NCBI RefSeq assembly: GCF_002210225.1
Contig: NZ_MWUJ01000001.1
Span: 62,001 to 126,000 of the forward strand
Length of the DNA stretch: 64,000 nt
DNA from: Geofilum rhodophaeum
Lineage (GTDB): Bacteria; Bacteroidota; Bacteroidia; Bacteroidales; Marinilabiliaceae
Reading direction: 5' to 3'
In this document: one piece after another, positions 1 to 7,912 of the stretch
Layout: each line of letters opens with the position of its first letter
How positions within the stretch are numbered: the stretch's first letter is position 1
The notes under the pieces: model-generated
Told to the model about the DNA's origin: nothing
The model's input: the letters and a program-made list of their open reading frames with translations, nothing else
The model's database searches: none
Program-made: the position numbers and the translations under genes

Positions 1-453
1 TATGTGGATGAGGAGCGACTGGGCGCTGTAGGCGCCAGCTACGGGGGCTTTTCGGTATATTGGCTGGCCGGCAACCACAACAAACGCTTCAAAGCCTTTA
101 TTTCACACTGCGGCATCTTCAACAGCGATATGATGTACACTACCACGGAGGAGATGTTCTTTGTGGACTGGGATATGGAAGGTCCTTATTGGGAGCAAGC
201 CGACAAACGCTACGATTTTTCGCCCCACCTCTTTGTGGACCAGTGGGATACCCCCATGCTGGTGATTCACGGCGAAAAAGATTTTCGCATTCCTTACACC
301 CAGGGCATGGGCGCCTTTAATGCAGCACGCATCCGGGACATCCCCGCCCGTTTCCTCTATTTCCCCGAAGAAAGCCATTGGGTACTGTCGGCACAGAACG
401 GCATCCTGTGGCAAAGGGAATTTGCCGGTTGGCTGGACAAGTGGCTGAAGTAA
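1..453 (+). CDS. S9 family peptidase, C-terminal fragment (5' end outside window)
   Basis: This is the C-terminal end of a prolyl-oligopeptidase-family (S9) serine peptidase, which cleaves short peptides in the periplasm or at the cell surface. The reading frame is open to the first base, so the N-terminal propeller lies outside the window. The alpha/beta-hydrolase core is visible: the nucleophile elbow GASYGGFS with Ser at codon 37-39, the acid in GEKDFRIP, and the His in EESHWV about 20 residues before the end. All three catalytic residues are present and the ending is normal, so nothing suggests a broken gene. Which S9 subfamily it belongs to (DPP-like or acylaminoacyl-peptidase-like) cannot be told from this part. 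Confidence 0.9.
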   Translation, partial: YVDEERLGAVGASYGGFSVYWLAGNHNKRFKAFISHCGIFNSDMMYTTTEEMFFVDWDMEGPYWEQADKRYDFSPHLFVDQWDTPMLVIHGEKDFRIPYTQGMGAFNAARIRDIPARFLYFPEESHWVLSAQNGILWQREFAGWLDKWLK

Positions 454-528
454 AGCGCTCAAAAACAAGACCATCAACTTTTTGTTGTCCCGATTGTTGT
501 CTTACTGAAACCTTTAAACAAAAACATT

Positions 529-1002
529 ATGCGGACAAAAGTTTTAAGAAACGTGGCGTGGGGATTTTTACTGGCATTGATGGCTGCCTGCACCCCCACC
601 AACGACACCGCCATTTTGGTGGAAAGGGAAAGTAATTTCAATGTAGAAGAAACCCTCGAACGCATCCAGAATGAGGCTGCGGAATTGGGTTATACCGTGC
701 CCATCGTTCACGACATGCAGGGCAATATGGCCCGCAACGGCATTGAAGTGCTTCCTGCTCAAATCATGGAACTGTGCCACGGGAATCGGGCCTACGAAAT
801 TTTAAAGTCGGACAGCGACCGCTACAACCTCACCATGTTGCCCTGCCGGGTAGCTGTTTACGAAAAGGAGGATGGAAAGACCTATGTGTCTTGGACCAAC
901 TACGCACATTTTTCCCAGTTGGAGCACGGCGTCGGTATGGAGGTGTTTCGGCAGGTGAGCAACGATTATGAAGAAATTATGCAAGATATTGTAAAAGAAT
1001 AA
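529..1002 (+). CDS. DUF302-domain lipoprotein
   Basis: The 157-residue product starts with a basic, hydrophobic leader ending in a lipobox (LMAAC, Cys21), so it is predicted to be a lipoprotein. The mature part resembles DUF302: an ETLERIQNEAAELGYTVPIVHDMQ stretch is followed by a mid-domain hydrophobic strand and LPCRVAVYEKEDGKTYVSW. DUF302 proteins are small alpha/beta proteins without an established activity. No acidic export signal follows the lipobox Cys (CTPTND), which favours a periplasm-facing location. A possible remnant of a second gene begins 14 bases downstream. The family assignment is by pattern recognition; the biochemical role is unknown. Confidence 0.75.
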   Translation: MRTKVLRNVAWGFLLALMAACTPTNDTAILVERESNFNVEETLERIQNEAAELGYTVPIVHDMQGNMARNGIEVLPAQIMELCHGNRAYEILKSDSDRYNLTMLPCRVAVYEKEDGKTYVSWTNYAHFSQLEHGVGMEVFRQVSNDYEEIMQDIVKE

Positions 1003-1016
1003 ACGCTGTTTACAAC

Positions 1017-1175
1017 ATGAAGGTATTGTGTTTCTACGCCGACCATTTCAGTTATACCATCGGCGATAAAAATCATGAAGCAGCAGACGAAGCGGCCCTC
1101 CCGGGCCGCTTTGCTGCTTGCATTGTGGCCAAAGCCCCCAGTTACTCCATGGCACGCATTTGGGCGGCCCTTTAA
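1017..1175 (+). pseudogene. Putative internally deleted threonyl-tRNA editing-domain gene
   Basis: An ATG 14 bases after the DUF302 stop opens a 52-codon frame. Its start (MKVLCFYADHFSYTIGDK) resembles the N-terminus of free-standing threonyl-tRNA synthetase editing domains (PF08915, usually about 135-150 residues). Its end (APSYSMARIWAAL) resembles the C-terminal tail of Bacteroidota members of that family. The roughly 90 residues expected between them are absent and the frame is preserved. I infer an in-frame internal deletion. The match is from memory of the family and needs an alignment. The alternative is a genuine small protein. A strong palindrome lies inside the frame. Confidence 0.4.
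1078..1119. repeat. Long imperfect palindrome inside the small reading frame
   Basis: Arms AAGCAGCA/TGCTGCTT and AAGCGGCCC/GGGCCGCTT pair perfectly, giving 17 base pairs with a four-base bulge (1086-1089) and a TCCC loop. No T-run follows, so it is not a standard intrinsic terminator. It may be a small mobile palindrome or may mark the deletion that shortened the surrounding gene. Confidence 0.7.
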
Positions 1176-1251
1176 CTTATCCCTTCGGTCACTTGGGCTG
1201 CAAAAAGCAACCCTTCAGGAACAATAAACCCAAGTGCGCCCATCGGCCACT

Positions 1252-1259
1252 TATCTTTG
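1252..1259 (+). promoter_or_regulatory. -7 promoter element (TATCTTTG)
   Basis: The sequence matches the Bacteroidota -7 consensus TAnnTTTG and lies 22 bases before the chosen ATG at 1282. This supports that start over the upstream in-frame ATG at 1234, which would precede the promoter. A clear -33 TTG is not obvious. Confidence 0.6.
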
Positions 1260-1281
1260 CAACATACCAACGCATCGACCT

Positions 1282-2052
1282 ATGTTGCACTACAGCATCA
1301 ACAACAACTTTAAGGCGCTTGAAAAACACTTTCCCACCATTCAAAAATGGTTTCCGGAAGAAGGCAGCACCATATACAAAATACGCAACGAAATTAAAGT
1401 CATTGAGTTGGAAGGCCATCGCCTTTGCGTAAAAGCCTTTGCCCGGCCGCACCTGCTTAATCGCATAGTTTATGCATGGCTGCGTAAAAGCAAGGCCAAA
1501 CGAAGTTTCTTAAATGCCTTCAAGCTGCAAAAACTGAACATCGATACACCTGAGCCCATAGCCTGGATCGAGTTCCGTGACCGTTTCGGGTTCATCACGC
1601 ACAGCTATTACATCTCGTTGTATCAAGAACACGCCTTCACTCTGGCTGGAGTCTTTGGACAAAAAATGGCCGCCAAAGAAGAGATTCTGCGCGACTTTGC
1701 CCACTTTGCCTGGGAGCAACTCCACCTCAAAGGTGTGGAGCATCTCGATTTGGGACAGGGCAACGTACTGGTTCGCCCCCACACCGAGAAATGGCATTTC
1801 AGTCTGGTCGACATCAACCGAATGAAATTCAACAAGAAAGGCTTGCGTCAACATGGATTTTCGAACCTGCGCCGACTCAACGCCTCCCCCATCGAAATGG
1901 CCATGCTGGCCAGCTACTACGCCGAAGCCCGACAAAGCAACCCGCTTTGGGGCATTATTCAGTTGGGTTGGTACAAGCTGCGCTTCCAAAAATTCCGCCA
2001 TCTAAAAAAAAGCATCACCAGCCCCCTAAAAAAATTGGCATTTGCCCGCTAA
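1282..2052 (+). CDS. Lipopolysaccharide kinase (WaaP/InaA-like) family protein
   Basis: The 256-residue product has a protein-kinase-like fold typical of the lipopolysaccharide kinase family, which phosphorylates sugars of the LPS inner core at the cytoplasmic membrane face. Visible motifs are an N-lobe strand with a Lys candidate (LCVKAFARP), the catalytic loop GVEHLDLGQGNVLV (His, Asp and Asn as in HxDxxxxN), and the metal-binding Asp in SLVDINRMKF. The C-terminus is rich in basic residues, as expected for a membrane-peripheral protein. I start at 1282 because a TATCTTTG promoter lies just upstream, which leaves out the 16-residue extension of the longer frame. The acceptor cannot be deduced. 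Confidence 0.8.
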   Translation: MLHYSINNNFKALEKHFPTIQKWFPEEGSTIYKIRNEIKVIELEGHRLCVKAFARPHLLNRIVYAWLRKSKAKRSFLNAFKLQKLNIDTPEPIAWIEFRDRFGFITHSYYISLYQEHAFTLAGVFGQKMAAKEEILRDFAHFAWEQLHLKGVEHLDLGQGNVLVRPHTEKWHFSLVDINRMKFNKKGLRQHGFSNLRRLNASPIEMAMLASYYAEARQSNPLWGIIQLGWYKLRFQKFRHLKKSITSPLKKLAFAR

Positions 2053-2079
2053 AACACTGAGGTATTAGTACGAAAGCGT

Positions 2080-2087
2080 TATTTTTG
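2080..2087 (+). promoter_or_regulatory. -7 promoter element (TATTTTTG)
   Basis: A TAnnTTTG match sits 20 bases before the amidase ATG at 2108 in the 55-base gap after the kinase gene, so the amidase probably has its own promoter. Confidence 0.55.
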
Positions 2088-2107
2088 CGGCTTTCAACAC
2101 CGTACCT

Positions 2108-3082
2108 ATGCGCAGCATCCTGCTTCTGCTAAGCCTTCTTATACTCATGGCCCCGCTCACGGCCCAAGAAAACGACAGTCTTTTGGTGGCACGTCCCCTC
2201 GAGGGAGAAGGCATCTGGAGCTTTCTGCGCCGGCACCAGCTCGACCCCGCCACCCATCTGCAAAACTTTAAAAAACTGAATGAGGGGCGTTTCGACAACA
2301 ACGGGGGACTCTATTTGCACCGCGACTACCTGATACCGGTGGTACTGAAAGAACGGAAAGAGCCCCTGTTTGGCGCCGAACACGAAACCGTTAAACCTAT
2401 AGATGATCGGCTCAAAGGGGCCGTATTTTACCTGGTAAGCGGGCACGGTGGGCCCGACCCCGGGGCCATCGGGCATTACGGCGAACAAGACTTGTACGAA
2501 GACGAATACGCCTACGACATCACGCTCCGACTGGCACGTCGACTCATGGAGCACCAGGCCAAAGTCCACCTCATTGTACAGGATGCTACCCACGGTATTC
2601 GCCCCACCTCTTGGCTGGCCCCCGACCGCTCCGAAACGGTACAGGGCGAGACCATCCCCCTCGACCAGCTCGAACGCCTGCAACAGCGCGCCCGTGTCAT
2701 CAACCATCTGGCCAAAAAAGAACGGGCAAACTACCAGCGGTGCATCGAAATTCACCTCGACAGTCGCAGCCAAAACAAACAACTCGATGTGTTTTTCTAC
2801 CACCACGCCCGCAGCAAAAAAGGCCGACAGATGGCCGAAACTTTGCGCAACACCCTCCAGCAAAATTATCAGAAACACCAGCCACGAAGAGGTTTTTCAG
2901 GCACAGTAAGTGACCGCAATCTCTATATGCTCCGCCAAACCAATCCCGTTGCCGTATTCATTGAACTGGGGAACATCCGAAACTTTCGCGACCAGCAGCG
3001 CTTCATCTTCGAATCGAACCGACAGGCACTGGCCAACTGGCTGGCCGAAGGCATCATCAACGACTACACGCAAGGGCAGTAA
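2108..3082 (+). CDS. N-acetylmuramoyl-L-alanine amidase (Amidase_3 family)
   Basis: The 324-residue secreted enzyme has a signal peptide ending in LTAQ (about residue 20). An N-terminal region of about 100 residues (including SFLRRHQLDPATHLQNFKKLN) looks LysM-like, and an Amidase_3 catalytic domain occupies about residues 105-320. Zinc ligands are visible in order: His in VSGHGGPDPGAIG, Glu in DLYEDEYAYD, and His in IEIHLDS. The catalytic Glu is in VFIELGNIRN. The family cleaves the bond between MurNAc and L-Ala of peptidoglycan in the periplasm, usually for cell separation or remodelling. No regulatory insertion helix is obvious. The product is complete with all key residues present. Confidence 0.88.
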   Translation: MRSILLLLSLLILMAPLTAQENDSLLVARPLEGEGIWSFLRRHQLDPATHLQNFKKLNEGRFDNNGGLYLHRDYLIPVVLKERKEPLFGAEHETVKPIDDRLKGAVFYLVSGHGGPDPGAIGHYGEQDLYEDEYAYDITLRLARRLMEHQAKVHLIVQDATHGIRPTSWLAPDRSETVQGETIPLDQLERLQQRARVINHLAKKERANYQRCIEIHLDSRSQNKQLDVFFYHHARSKKGRQMAETLRNTLQQNYQKHQPRRGFSGTVSDRNLYMLRQTNPVAVFIELGNIRNFRDQQRFIFESNRQALANWLAEGIINDYTQGQ

Positions 3083-3088
3083 TCGGAC

Positions 3089-3119
3089 TTTGATAAACCC
3101 CGGATTATTCGCATTTTTG
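3089..3119 (+). promoter_or_regulatory. Weak promoter candidate for the nucleotidyltransferase
   Basis: TTTG at 3089-3092 is followed after 19 bases by CATTTTTG (3112-3119), one base off the TAnnTTTG consensus, and 29 bases before the ATG at 3149. Confidence 0.4.
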
Positions 3120-3148
3120 TAGAATCATCAACAACGAAAACATTTGCT

Positions 3149-4048
3149 ATGAAACCAACACTCTTGATACTTGCCGCCGGCATGGGAAGCCGTTATGGCG
3201 GACTCAAACAAATGGACGAACTGGGACCCGACGGCGAATCCATCATCGACTATTCGGTATTTGACGCCATCCGGGCCGGCTTTGGCAAGGTGGTCTTTGT
3301 CATCCGGGAGGACTTTGCCCAGGCTTTTAAAGACCGCTTTGAGCCACGCCTGAAAGGCAAAATAGCCACGGAATACGTGTACCAGAGTCTCGACAAAATA
3401 CCCAACGGCTTCAGCATTCCCGAAGGCCGTGAAAAGCCCTGGGGAACCGGCCACGCCATGCTCATGGCTAAAGACGCCATCAGCACCCCCTTTGCCATCA
3501 TCAACGCCGACGATTTTTACGGCAAGGACGCCTACGCCCAGGCCTTCGAATTTATACAGAACAGTAAGGCCGACAACGAATACGCCATGATTGGCTACGC
3601 CCTAAAAAACACCCTGAGCGAGTTCGGTACCGTATCGCGTGGCGTATGTGAGGCCGATGCCAGCGGTAACCTCACAAAAGTCACCGAACGCACCAAAATT
3701 GGCAAAGAAGGTCAAGGCATTTTCTTTTATGAAGGCGAACAGAAGGAAGAACTGACCGGCAACGAGCCCGTATCCATGAATTTCTGGATTTTCAAACCCG
3801 AATTTTTCAAGCATCTGGAAGAAGGGTTCCAAAACTTCCTGCGTGAAAAAGGGAGCGAGATGAAATCCGAATACTACTTCAACATCGCTGCCGACCAACT
3901 GGTAAAAGCCCAAAAAGCCACGGTTAAAATCATCAACACCCCCGCCAAGTGGTTCGGCGTCACCTACCAGGAAGACAAGCCCGACGTACAGGCCGCCCTC
4001 CAAAGCCTGCACGAGCAAGGCCTCTACCCCAACGGCCTTTGGAAATAA
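3149..4048 (+). CDS. Sugar nucleotidyltransferase family protein
   Basis: The 299-residue cytoplasmic protein begins with the nucleotide-binding signature LLILAAGMGSRYGGLKQ, followed by the uridyl/sugar-binding GTGHAMLMAKD and the metal-binding INADDFYG. This is the fold of NTP:sugar-1-phosphate nucleotidyltransferases such as glucose-1-phosphate uridylyl- or thymidylyltransferases. Its C-terminus (TPAKWFGVTYQEDKPDVQAAL) is typical of a Bacteroidota group annotated only as a nucleotidyltransferase. It probably supplies an activated sugar for envelope glycans; the substrate is not determined by visible residues. It follows the amidase gene by 66 bases in the same direction. No truncation is seen. 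Confidence 0.85.
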   Translation: MKPTLLILAAGMGSRYGGLKQMDELGPDGESIIDYSVFDAIRAGFGKVVFVIREDFAQAFKDRFEPRLKGKIATEYVYQSLDKIPNGFSIPEGREKPWGTGHAMLMAKDAISTPFAIINADDFYGKDAYAQAFEFIQNSKADNEYAMIGYALKNTLSEFGTVSRGVCEADASGNLTKVTERTKIGKEGQGIFFYEGEQKEELTGNEPVSMNFWIFKPEFFKHLEEGFQNFLREKGSEMKSEYYFNIAADQLVKAQKATVKIINTPAKWFGVTYQEDKPDVQAALQSLHEQGLYPNGLWK

Positions 4049-4085
4049 GCGGAAGCGCAGATGGCATGCCGCAAGCCCCAACTCA

Positions 4086-4223
4086 GGAAAGGAAGTAGTG
4101 CAAGATAGCGCCCTTCAGAAAATTTCGTAATGAACAAGTATCCATAACGCAACAAGCATCGCTCCACTCCGGAAAGGAAGTAGTGCAAGATAGCGACCTT
4201 CAGAAAACACCGTAAGTGAACAA
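4086..4223. repeat. Pair of ~52-base direct repeats
   Basis: Copies at 4086-4137 and 4171-4223 share the core GGAAAGGAAGTAGTGCAAGA followed by TAGCGnCCTTCAGAAAA and end in CGTAA(g)TGAACAA. They differ at only a few positions, with a unique 33-base spacer. They lie in the 349-base gene-free gap between the nucleotidyltransferase and nth. No reading frame here looks real. Confidence 0.8.
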
Positions 4224-4266
4224 AGGAGTGCAACGTCAAAAACATCGCTGTTTGAGCCGAAGGCGA

Positions 4267-4418
4267 GTTCGATGTTTTTAGTGAAACGACTGAAGTGAAC
4301 AGGTGTTTTATGTCAGGCGCAAGATTGCACTACGACTACCCGAGTTTCGATGCTTGTAGTGAAGGATACGAAGTGAATAGAAATTTTATGTCAGGCGCTA
4401 TTCTGCACCACGACTACC
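4267..4418. repeat. Second direct repeat pair, ~74-base units with 78-base period
   Basis: Units 4267-4340 and 4345-4418 share TTCGATG, TAGTGAA, CGAAGTGAA-like segments, then TTTTATGTCAGGCGC and GACTACC, with divergence of perhaps a fifth to a quarter by eye. The second copy runs into the 3' end of nth, so the last six nth codons lie inside the repeat. The unit is unrelated to the repeat at 4086-4223. Confidence 0.7.
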
Positions 4419-5045
4419 ATGATAAAAAGCACAAACCTCCTTCAAACCACACGCCTCACACTTCGGCTTCCGCGCCACACAAACATAGCGCCCATGCAAA
4501 ATCAACCAATGGTGCGCAATGGCCAGCAAATCCTCCGGAATGTACTTCACCAACTGCTTCTCCGTCTCCAGTGGCGTTTTGGCATCCTTAGTTAAACCCA
4601 GTCGCGCCGCCACCCGAAACACATGCGTATCCACCGCCAGGGCAGGCTTATCAAAAACCACCGAAGCAATCACGTTGGCCGTTTTCCGCCCCACCCCGGG
4701 CAATTTCTGCAAATCCTTAATGTCAGAGGGCACCTCCGAATTAAAAGTATGCACCAACATTTGCGCCATTCCCACCAAACTCTTACTCTTATTGTTGGGA
4801 TAACTGCAGGAACGAATGTATTCAAAGACTTCTGAAACTTCGGTCTGAGCCAGCACTTCGGCCGTAGGGAAACGTTCAAAGAAAGGCGGCGTCAGCATAT
4901 TCACCCGCTTGTCGGTACACTGTGCCGACAAAATTACAGCGACCAGCAACTCATAAGGATTATTGTAATGCAACTCGGTTTCGGCCACCGGCATATTTTC
5001 CTGAAACCAGGCAATCACCTTCTTAAAACGCTCTATTCTCCGCAT
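4398..5045 (-). CDS. nth: Endonuclease III (DNA glycosylase/AP lyase)
   Basis: The 215-residue enzyme removes oxidised pyrimidines from DNA and nicks the abasic site. The helix-hairpin-helix and catalytic Lys are in LPGVGRKTANVIAS, the catalytic Asp is in AVDTHVFRVA, and the [4Fe-4S] cluster loop is C189-x6-C196-x2-C199-x5-C205, exactly the canonical spacing. Length is normal for the family. It is the third gene of a leftward unit with dtxR and zupT; the gap to zupT is 12 bases and there is no separate promoter. Its last codons overlap a 74-base intergenic repeat, which may explain the unusual tail after the cluster. Confidence 0.95.
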   Translation of the reverse strand: MRRIERFKKVIAWFQENMPVAETELHYNNPYELLVAVILSAQCTDKRVNMLTPPFFERFPTAEVLAQTEVSEVFEYIRSCSYPNNKSKSLVGMAQMLVHTFNSEVPSDIKDLQKLPGVGRKTANVIASVVFDKPALAVDTHVFRVAARLGLTKDAKTPLETEKQLVKYIPEDLLAIAHHWLILHGRYVCVARKPKCEACGLKEVCAFYHGSRGAE

Positions 5046-5057
5046 CGCTTCCCTTTC

Positions 5058-5876
5058 TTATATGAACAACAACAAACTCATCGCCATCACCACCATGCCC
5101 CCAAACATGCCGTAAATCGAAAGGTGGTGCTCGCCGTACTCACGCGCTGCAGGCAGGAGTTCATCCAGACTGATAAATACCATAATGCCGGCTACAGAAG
5201 CAAAGATGATTCCGAAAAGCAGCGGGCCCATAAACGGCATTAAAAGCATAAAACCCACAATCGCGCCTATGGGTTCAGCCAGGCCCGACAGAAAACTGTA
5301 TTTAAAAGCCTTTCGGCGACTGCCGGTAGCATAATAAATGGGAACAGAAATGGCAATCCCCTCGGGAATATTGTGAATGGCAATAGCCACCGCAATGGCA
5401 ATACCCAAATTGGGGTCGGCCATAGCCGCCGTAAAAGTAGCCAGGCCCTCCGGAAAGTTGTGAATGGCAATGGCCAGGCCAGTCATCATACCCATTCGCA
5501 TCAACTTCTTCTCCCGCCTTTTTTGCGCACGCTGCTCTTCCGTCATATTCTCAATCAGATTGATCTCGTGCGGGTTCTCACCCTTGGGTATAAAACGGTC
5601 GATCAGGGCAATAAGCAGCATCCCCCCAAAAAAGGCCGCCACCGTCACCCAGGTCCCAGGCTTATCCCCCATAAATTCGGTAAGCTCCTCCCGTGCCTTA
5701 AAAAAGATTTCCACAAAGGAAACATAGATCATTACTCCGGCCGAAAAACCCAGCGCCAGGGACAAAAACCGGGTATTGGTGCGCTTGGCAAAAAAAGCCA
5801 TGGCACTACCAATCCCCGTCGACAAACCCGCAAAAAGGGTCAATCCAAATGCAAACCAAATCGTATTCCAATCCAT
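5058..5876 (-). CDS. zupT: ZIP family divalent metal transporter
   Basis: The 272-residue polytopic membrane protein belongs to the ZIP family (ZupT-like), which imports zinc and other divalent metals. Eight membrane segments can be drawn. The paired metal-binding helices are seen as [12 protein letters not shown] and [18 protein letters not shown], with GLAEPIGA in the next helix. A cytoplasmic charged loop ([13 protein letters not shown]) precedes the first of these. The gene lies 11 bases after a DtxR-family regulator and 12 bases before nth, which indicates co-transcription and metal-dependent control by the regulator. The metal preference (Zn, Mn or Fe) cannot be read from the sequence. 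Confidence 0.9.
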   Translation of the reverse strand: MDWNTIWFAFGLTLFAGLSTGIGSAMAFFAKRTNTRFLSLALGFSAGVMIYVSFVEIFFKAREELTEFMGDKPGTWVTVAAFFGGMLLIALIDRFIPKGENPHEINLIENMTEEQRAQKRREKKLMRMGMMTGLAIAIHNFPEGLATFTAAMADPNLGIAIAVAIAIHNIPEGIAISVPIYYATGSRRKAFKYSFLSGLAEPIGAIVGFMLLMPFMGPLLFGIIFASVAGIMVFISLDELLPAAREYGEHHLSIYGMFGGMVVMAMSLLLFI

Positions 5877-5887
5877 CCTCGTTTCTT

Positions 5888-6547
5888 TTAATTCAGGGGA
5901 TTTAAAAAAATCTTTTGCACCAAACCTTCAGAGAGCAAAACCTTTCGGCGACCAACCTCCAGCTCCATACTCTTATCAAAGTCGTAACATTGAATTACCT
6001 GCAAACGCTGCCCCGGATGAATGCCGTAGCGGGCAAACAAATCAAAAACTTCCGGTTCACGAATGATGATGCGTGCCACCAAATAGTTTTTCCCAGGCTC
6101 TGCCTGTTGCAGCTCCAACAAGCCGTTGGCCTCAGGCAGACTCCCGCTTTGACGGGGAATGGGCTCTCCGTGCGGATCAAAATCGGGATGGCCCAAAAAA
6201 ACATCGATCCGATTCATCAACTCCTCCGAAGCGTGATGCTCCAAACGCTCGGCCTCCTCGTGCACCATTTTCAGATCCATATCCAAAACCTGCTGCAAAA
6301 ACAATTCCCACAGCCTGTGCCGGCGTATGATTTTCAAAGCCAGCTCCTCTCCGGCCCCCGTAAGCTCCATCTCCCGATAAGGCGTATAAGCCACCAAGCC
6401 CCGCTCGGCCAATTTGCGGGCCATATCGGTCACCGCGGCCGAACTGATTTCAAGCCGGGCCGCCAATTGGGTACCCATCACAGCCGCTACCTGTTCATCA
6501 CGCAGCAGGTAAAGCGCCTTTAAAAAATTATCTGTGGCAATAGACAT
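5888..6547 (-). CDS. DtxR/MntR-family metal-dependent transcriptional regulator
   Basis: The 219-residue protein has an N-terminal winged helix (about residues 1-65, [25 protein letters not shown]). A metal-binding dimerisation domain (about 66-140) includes the ligand-rich helix [19 protein letters not shown]-terminal SH3-like FeoA domain (about 145-219) ends in [12 protein letters not shown]. Family members repress metal-uptake genes when loaded with Fe, Mn or Zn. As the first gene of the unit with zupT and nth, and with a palindrome over its own promoter, it probably represses its own operon. The ATG at 6547 lies just inside the promoter, so the leader is very short. Confidence 0.9.
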   Translation of the reverse strand: MSIATDNFLKALYLLRDEQVAAVMGTQLAARLEISSAAVTDMARKLAERGLVAYTPYREMELTGAGEELALKIIRRHRLWELFLQQVLDMDLKMVHEEAERLEHHASEELMNRIDVFLGHPDFDPHGEPIPRQSGSLPEANGLLELQQAEPGKNYLVARIIIREPEVFDLFARYGIHPGQRLQVIQCYDFDKSMELEVGRRKVLLSEGLVQKIFLNPLN

Positions 6548-6554
6548 ATTACAG

Positions 6555-6597
6555 CAAACTTAAATGCAAATTTAAGTAAGCTTAAACTCAAAAACAA
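6555..6597 (-). promoter_or_regulatory. dtxR promoter with overlapping palindromic operator
   Basis: On the minus strand, TTG (6595-6597), a 20-base spacer and TAAATTTG (6567-6574) match the Bacteroidota -33/-7 pattern. A second TAAGTTTG (6555-6562) lies closer to the gene. The palindrome ACTTAAAT-GCAA-ATTTAAGT (6558-6577) covers both -7 elements, the expected placement for autorepression by a DtxR-family dimer. Binding itself is inferred. Confidence 0.6.
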
Positions 6598-6716
6598 CAA
6601 CTTAGCAAAACTCTTAAGGGCACTTTCACGTTCTTTTAATATTGAGATAAAGGAGACCTCCCCAAAAAGAAGTAATTTAGCTCTTCAGATAAACTTGTTT
6701 TTATAAAAAATACGAT

Positions 6717-7856
6717 ATGCTTAAAATGAGAATTACATCGGCCCTGTTTCTGGGTCTTATGCTTTCGGCCCCTCTGGGGGCTCAATCGACTGACTCACTG
6801 GCTATTTTTACCAACCCAAGCCCCCATAAGCTGGTGAACCTGCCCGCTGATGCAGCTTTTAAAGAACATCCCAAAAACATCATACTGCTGATTGGGGATG
6901 GTATGGGACTGGCCCAGCTACATGCAGCCAAAACAGCCAACGGCGGGGCACTCAACATCACAACACTGAAACACATGGGTTTGATCGACACGCAGAGTGC
7001 CGACAATTACATCACCGACTCGGCAGCAGGAGGTACCGCACTGGCTACCGGTCAACGTGTCAACAACGGGGTCATTGCCCAGGATGCCGAAGGCCGCCCC
7101 ATCAGATCCATCCTGCACCTGAGCGAAGAAAACGGCAAAGCAACAGGCCTCGTTTCCACCTCCGGCATTACCCATGCCACACCCGCTTCCTTTATTGCGC
7201 ACGACATTTCACGCAACAACTACGAAGCCATTGCCGCCGACTTTCTGGAAACCGACATCGACCTGTTTATTGGAGGGGGACTGGAACACTTTACCCAAAG
7301 GGAAGACGGCAGGGACCTCAGCCGTGAGCTGGAAGACAAAGGCTATAAGGTCTTCACCTCGCTGGAAGCAGCGGGAAAAGCCAAAAATGGCCCCATGGCC
7401 ATTTTTACCGCAGCAGGACACAATCCGGTTTATCCGGAACGTGGCCACATGTTGCCCATGGCCACCCAAAAGGCACTGGAGGTGCTTTCGGACCACCAAG
7501 CCGGCTTCTTCATCATGATTGAAGGCTCACAAATCGACTGGGGTGGCCACGCCAACAGCACGCCCTACATTGTACAAGAGGCGCTCGACTTTGACAGGGC
7601 AGTAGGCGCAGCACTGGAGTTTGCTGCAGCCAATGGCGAAACACTGGTCATTGTTACCGCCGATCACGAAACCGGTGGTATGACCATCAATGGCGGGAGT
7701 GACCAAGAGCTTACAGTAAACGCCAGGTACACCTCAGAAAACCACACCGCCGTAATGGTGCCCGTATTTGCTTACGGTCCCGGAGCCGAAAATTTCATGG
7801 GCGTTTATAAGAATACCGACATTTTTGAAAAGATGAAAGCCCTTTTCAAGTTTTAA
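6717..7856 (+). CDS. Alkaline phosphatase
   Basis: The 379-residue exported enzyme has a signal peptide ending in LGAQS (about residue 24). It hydrolyses phosphomonoesters in the periplasm using two Zn and one Mg ions. Visible motifs are IILLIGDGMGLAQ (metal Asp), TDSAAGGTALATG with the phosphoserine nucleophile, HATPASFIAHD, GSQIDWGGHAN and VTADHETGG (metal Asp and His residues). This places it in the PF00245 family; the length is on the short side, lacking large crown insertions. The start at 6717 is the first ATG; a second at 6726 is possible. A terminator follows directly. No Pho-box-like element could be identified in the 169-base upstream gap. Confidence 0.93.
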   Translation: MLKMRITSALFLGLMLSAPLGAQSTDSLAIFTNPSPHKLVNLPADAAFKEHPKNIILLIGDGMGLAQLHAAKTANGGALNITTLKHMGLIDTQSADNYITDSAAGGTALATGQRVNNGVIAQDAEGRPIRSILHLSEENGKATGLVSTSGITHATPASFIAHDISRNNYEAIAADFLETDIDLFIGGGLEHFTQREDGRDLSRELEDKGYKVFTSLEAAGKAKNGPMAIFTAAGHNPVYPERGHMLPMATQKALEVLSDHQAGFFIMIEGSQIDWGGHANSTPYIVQEALDFDRAVGAALEFAAANGETLVIVTADHETGGMTINGGSDQELTVNARYTSENHTAVMVPVFAYGPGAENFMGVYKNTDIFEKMKALFKF

Positions 7857-7875
7857 GAAAACGCACCAAAATTAG

Positions 7876-7905
7876 AAAACGAGGCCACAGCGCCCCGTTT
7901 TTTTT
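7876..7905 (+). terminator. Intrinsic terminator after alkaline phosphatase
   Basis: The stem AAAACG/CGTTTT plus GGC/GCC around loop CACAGC is followed by an eight-base T-run. Because of its A-run on the left side it may also stop leftward transcription of the chemoreceptor. Confidence 0.8.
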
Positions 7906-7912
7906 GCTCCTG

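Noticed and set aside
1118-1432. Rightward 104-codon frame overlapping the kinase start
   Set aside because: It overlaps the better supported kinase frame out of phase and has no recognisable domain.
4024-4245. Leftward 73-codon frame in the repeat region
   Set aside because: It spans both repeat copies and the end of a real gene on the other strand, with no start context or homology.
4295-4591. Rightward 98-codon frame across the repeats and nth end
   Set aside because: Its first part is translated repeat and the rest is antisense to nth; composition is not protein-like.
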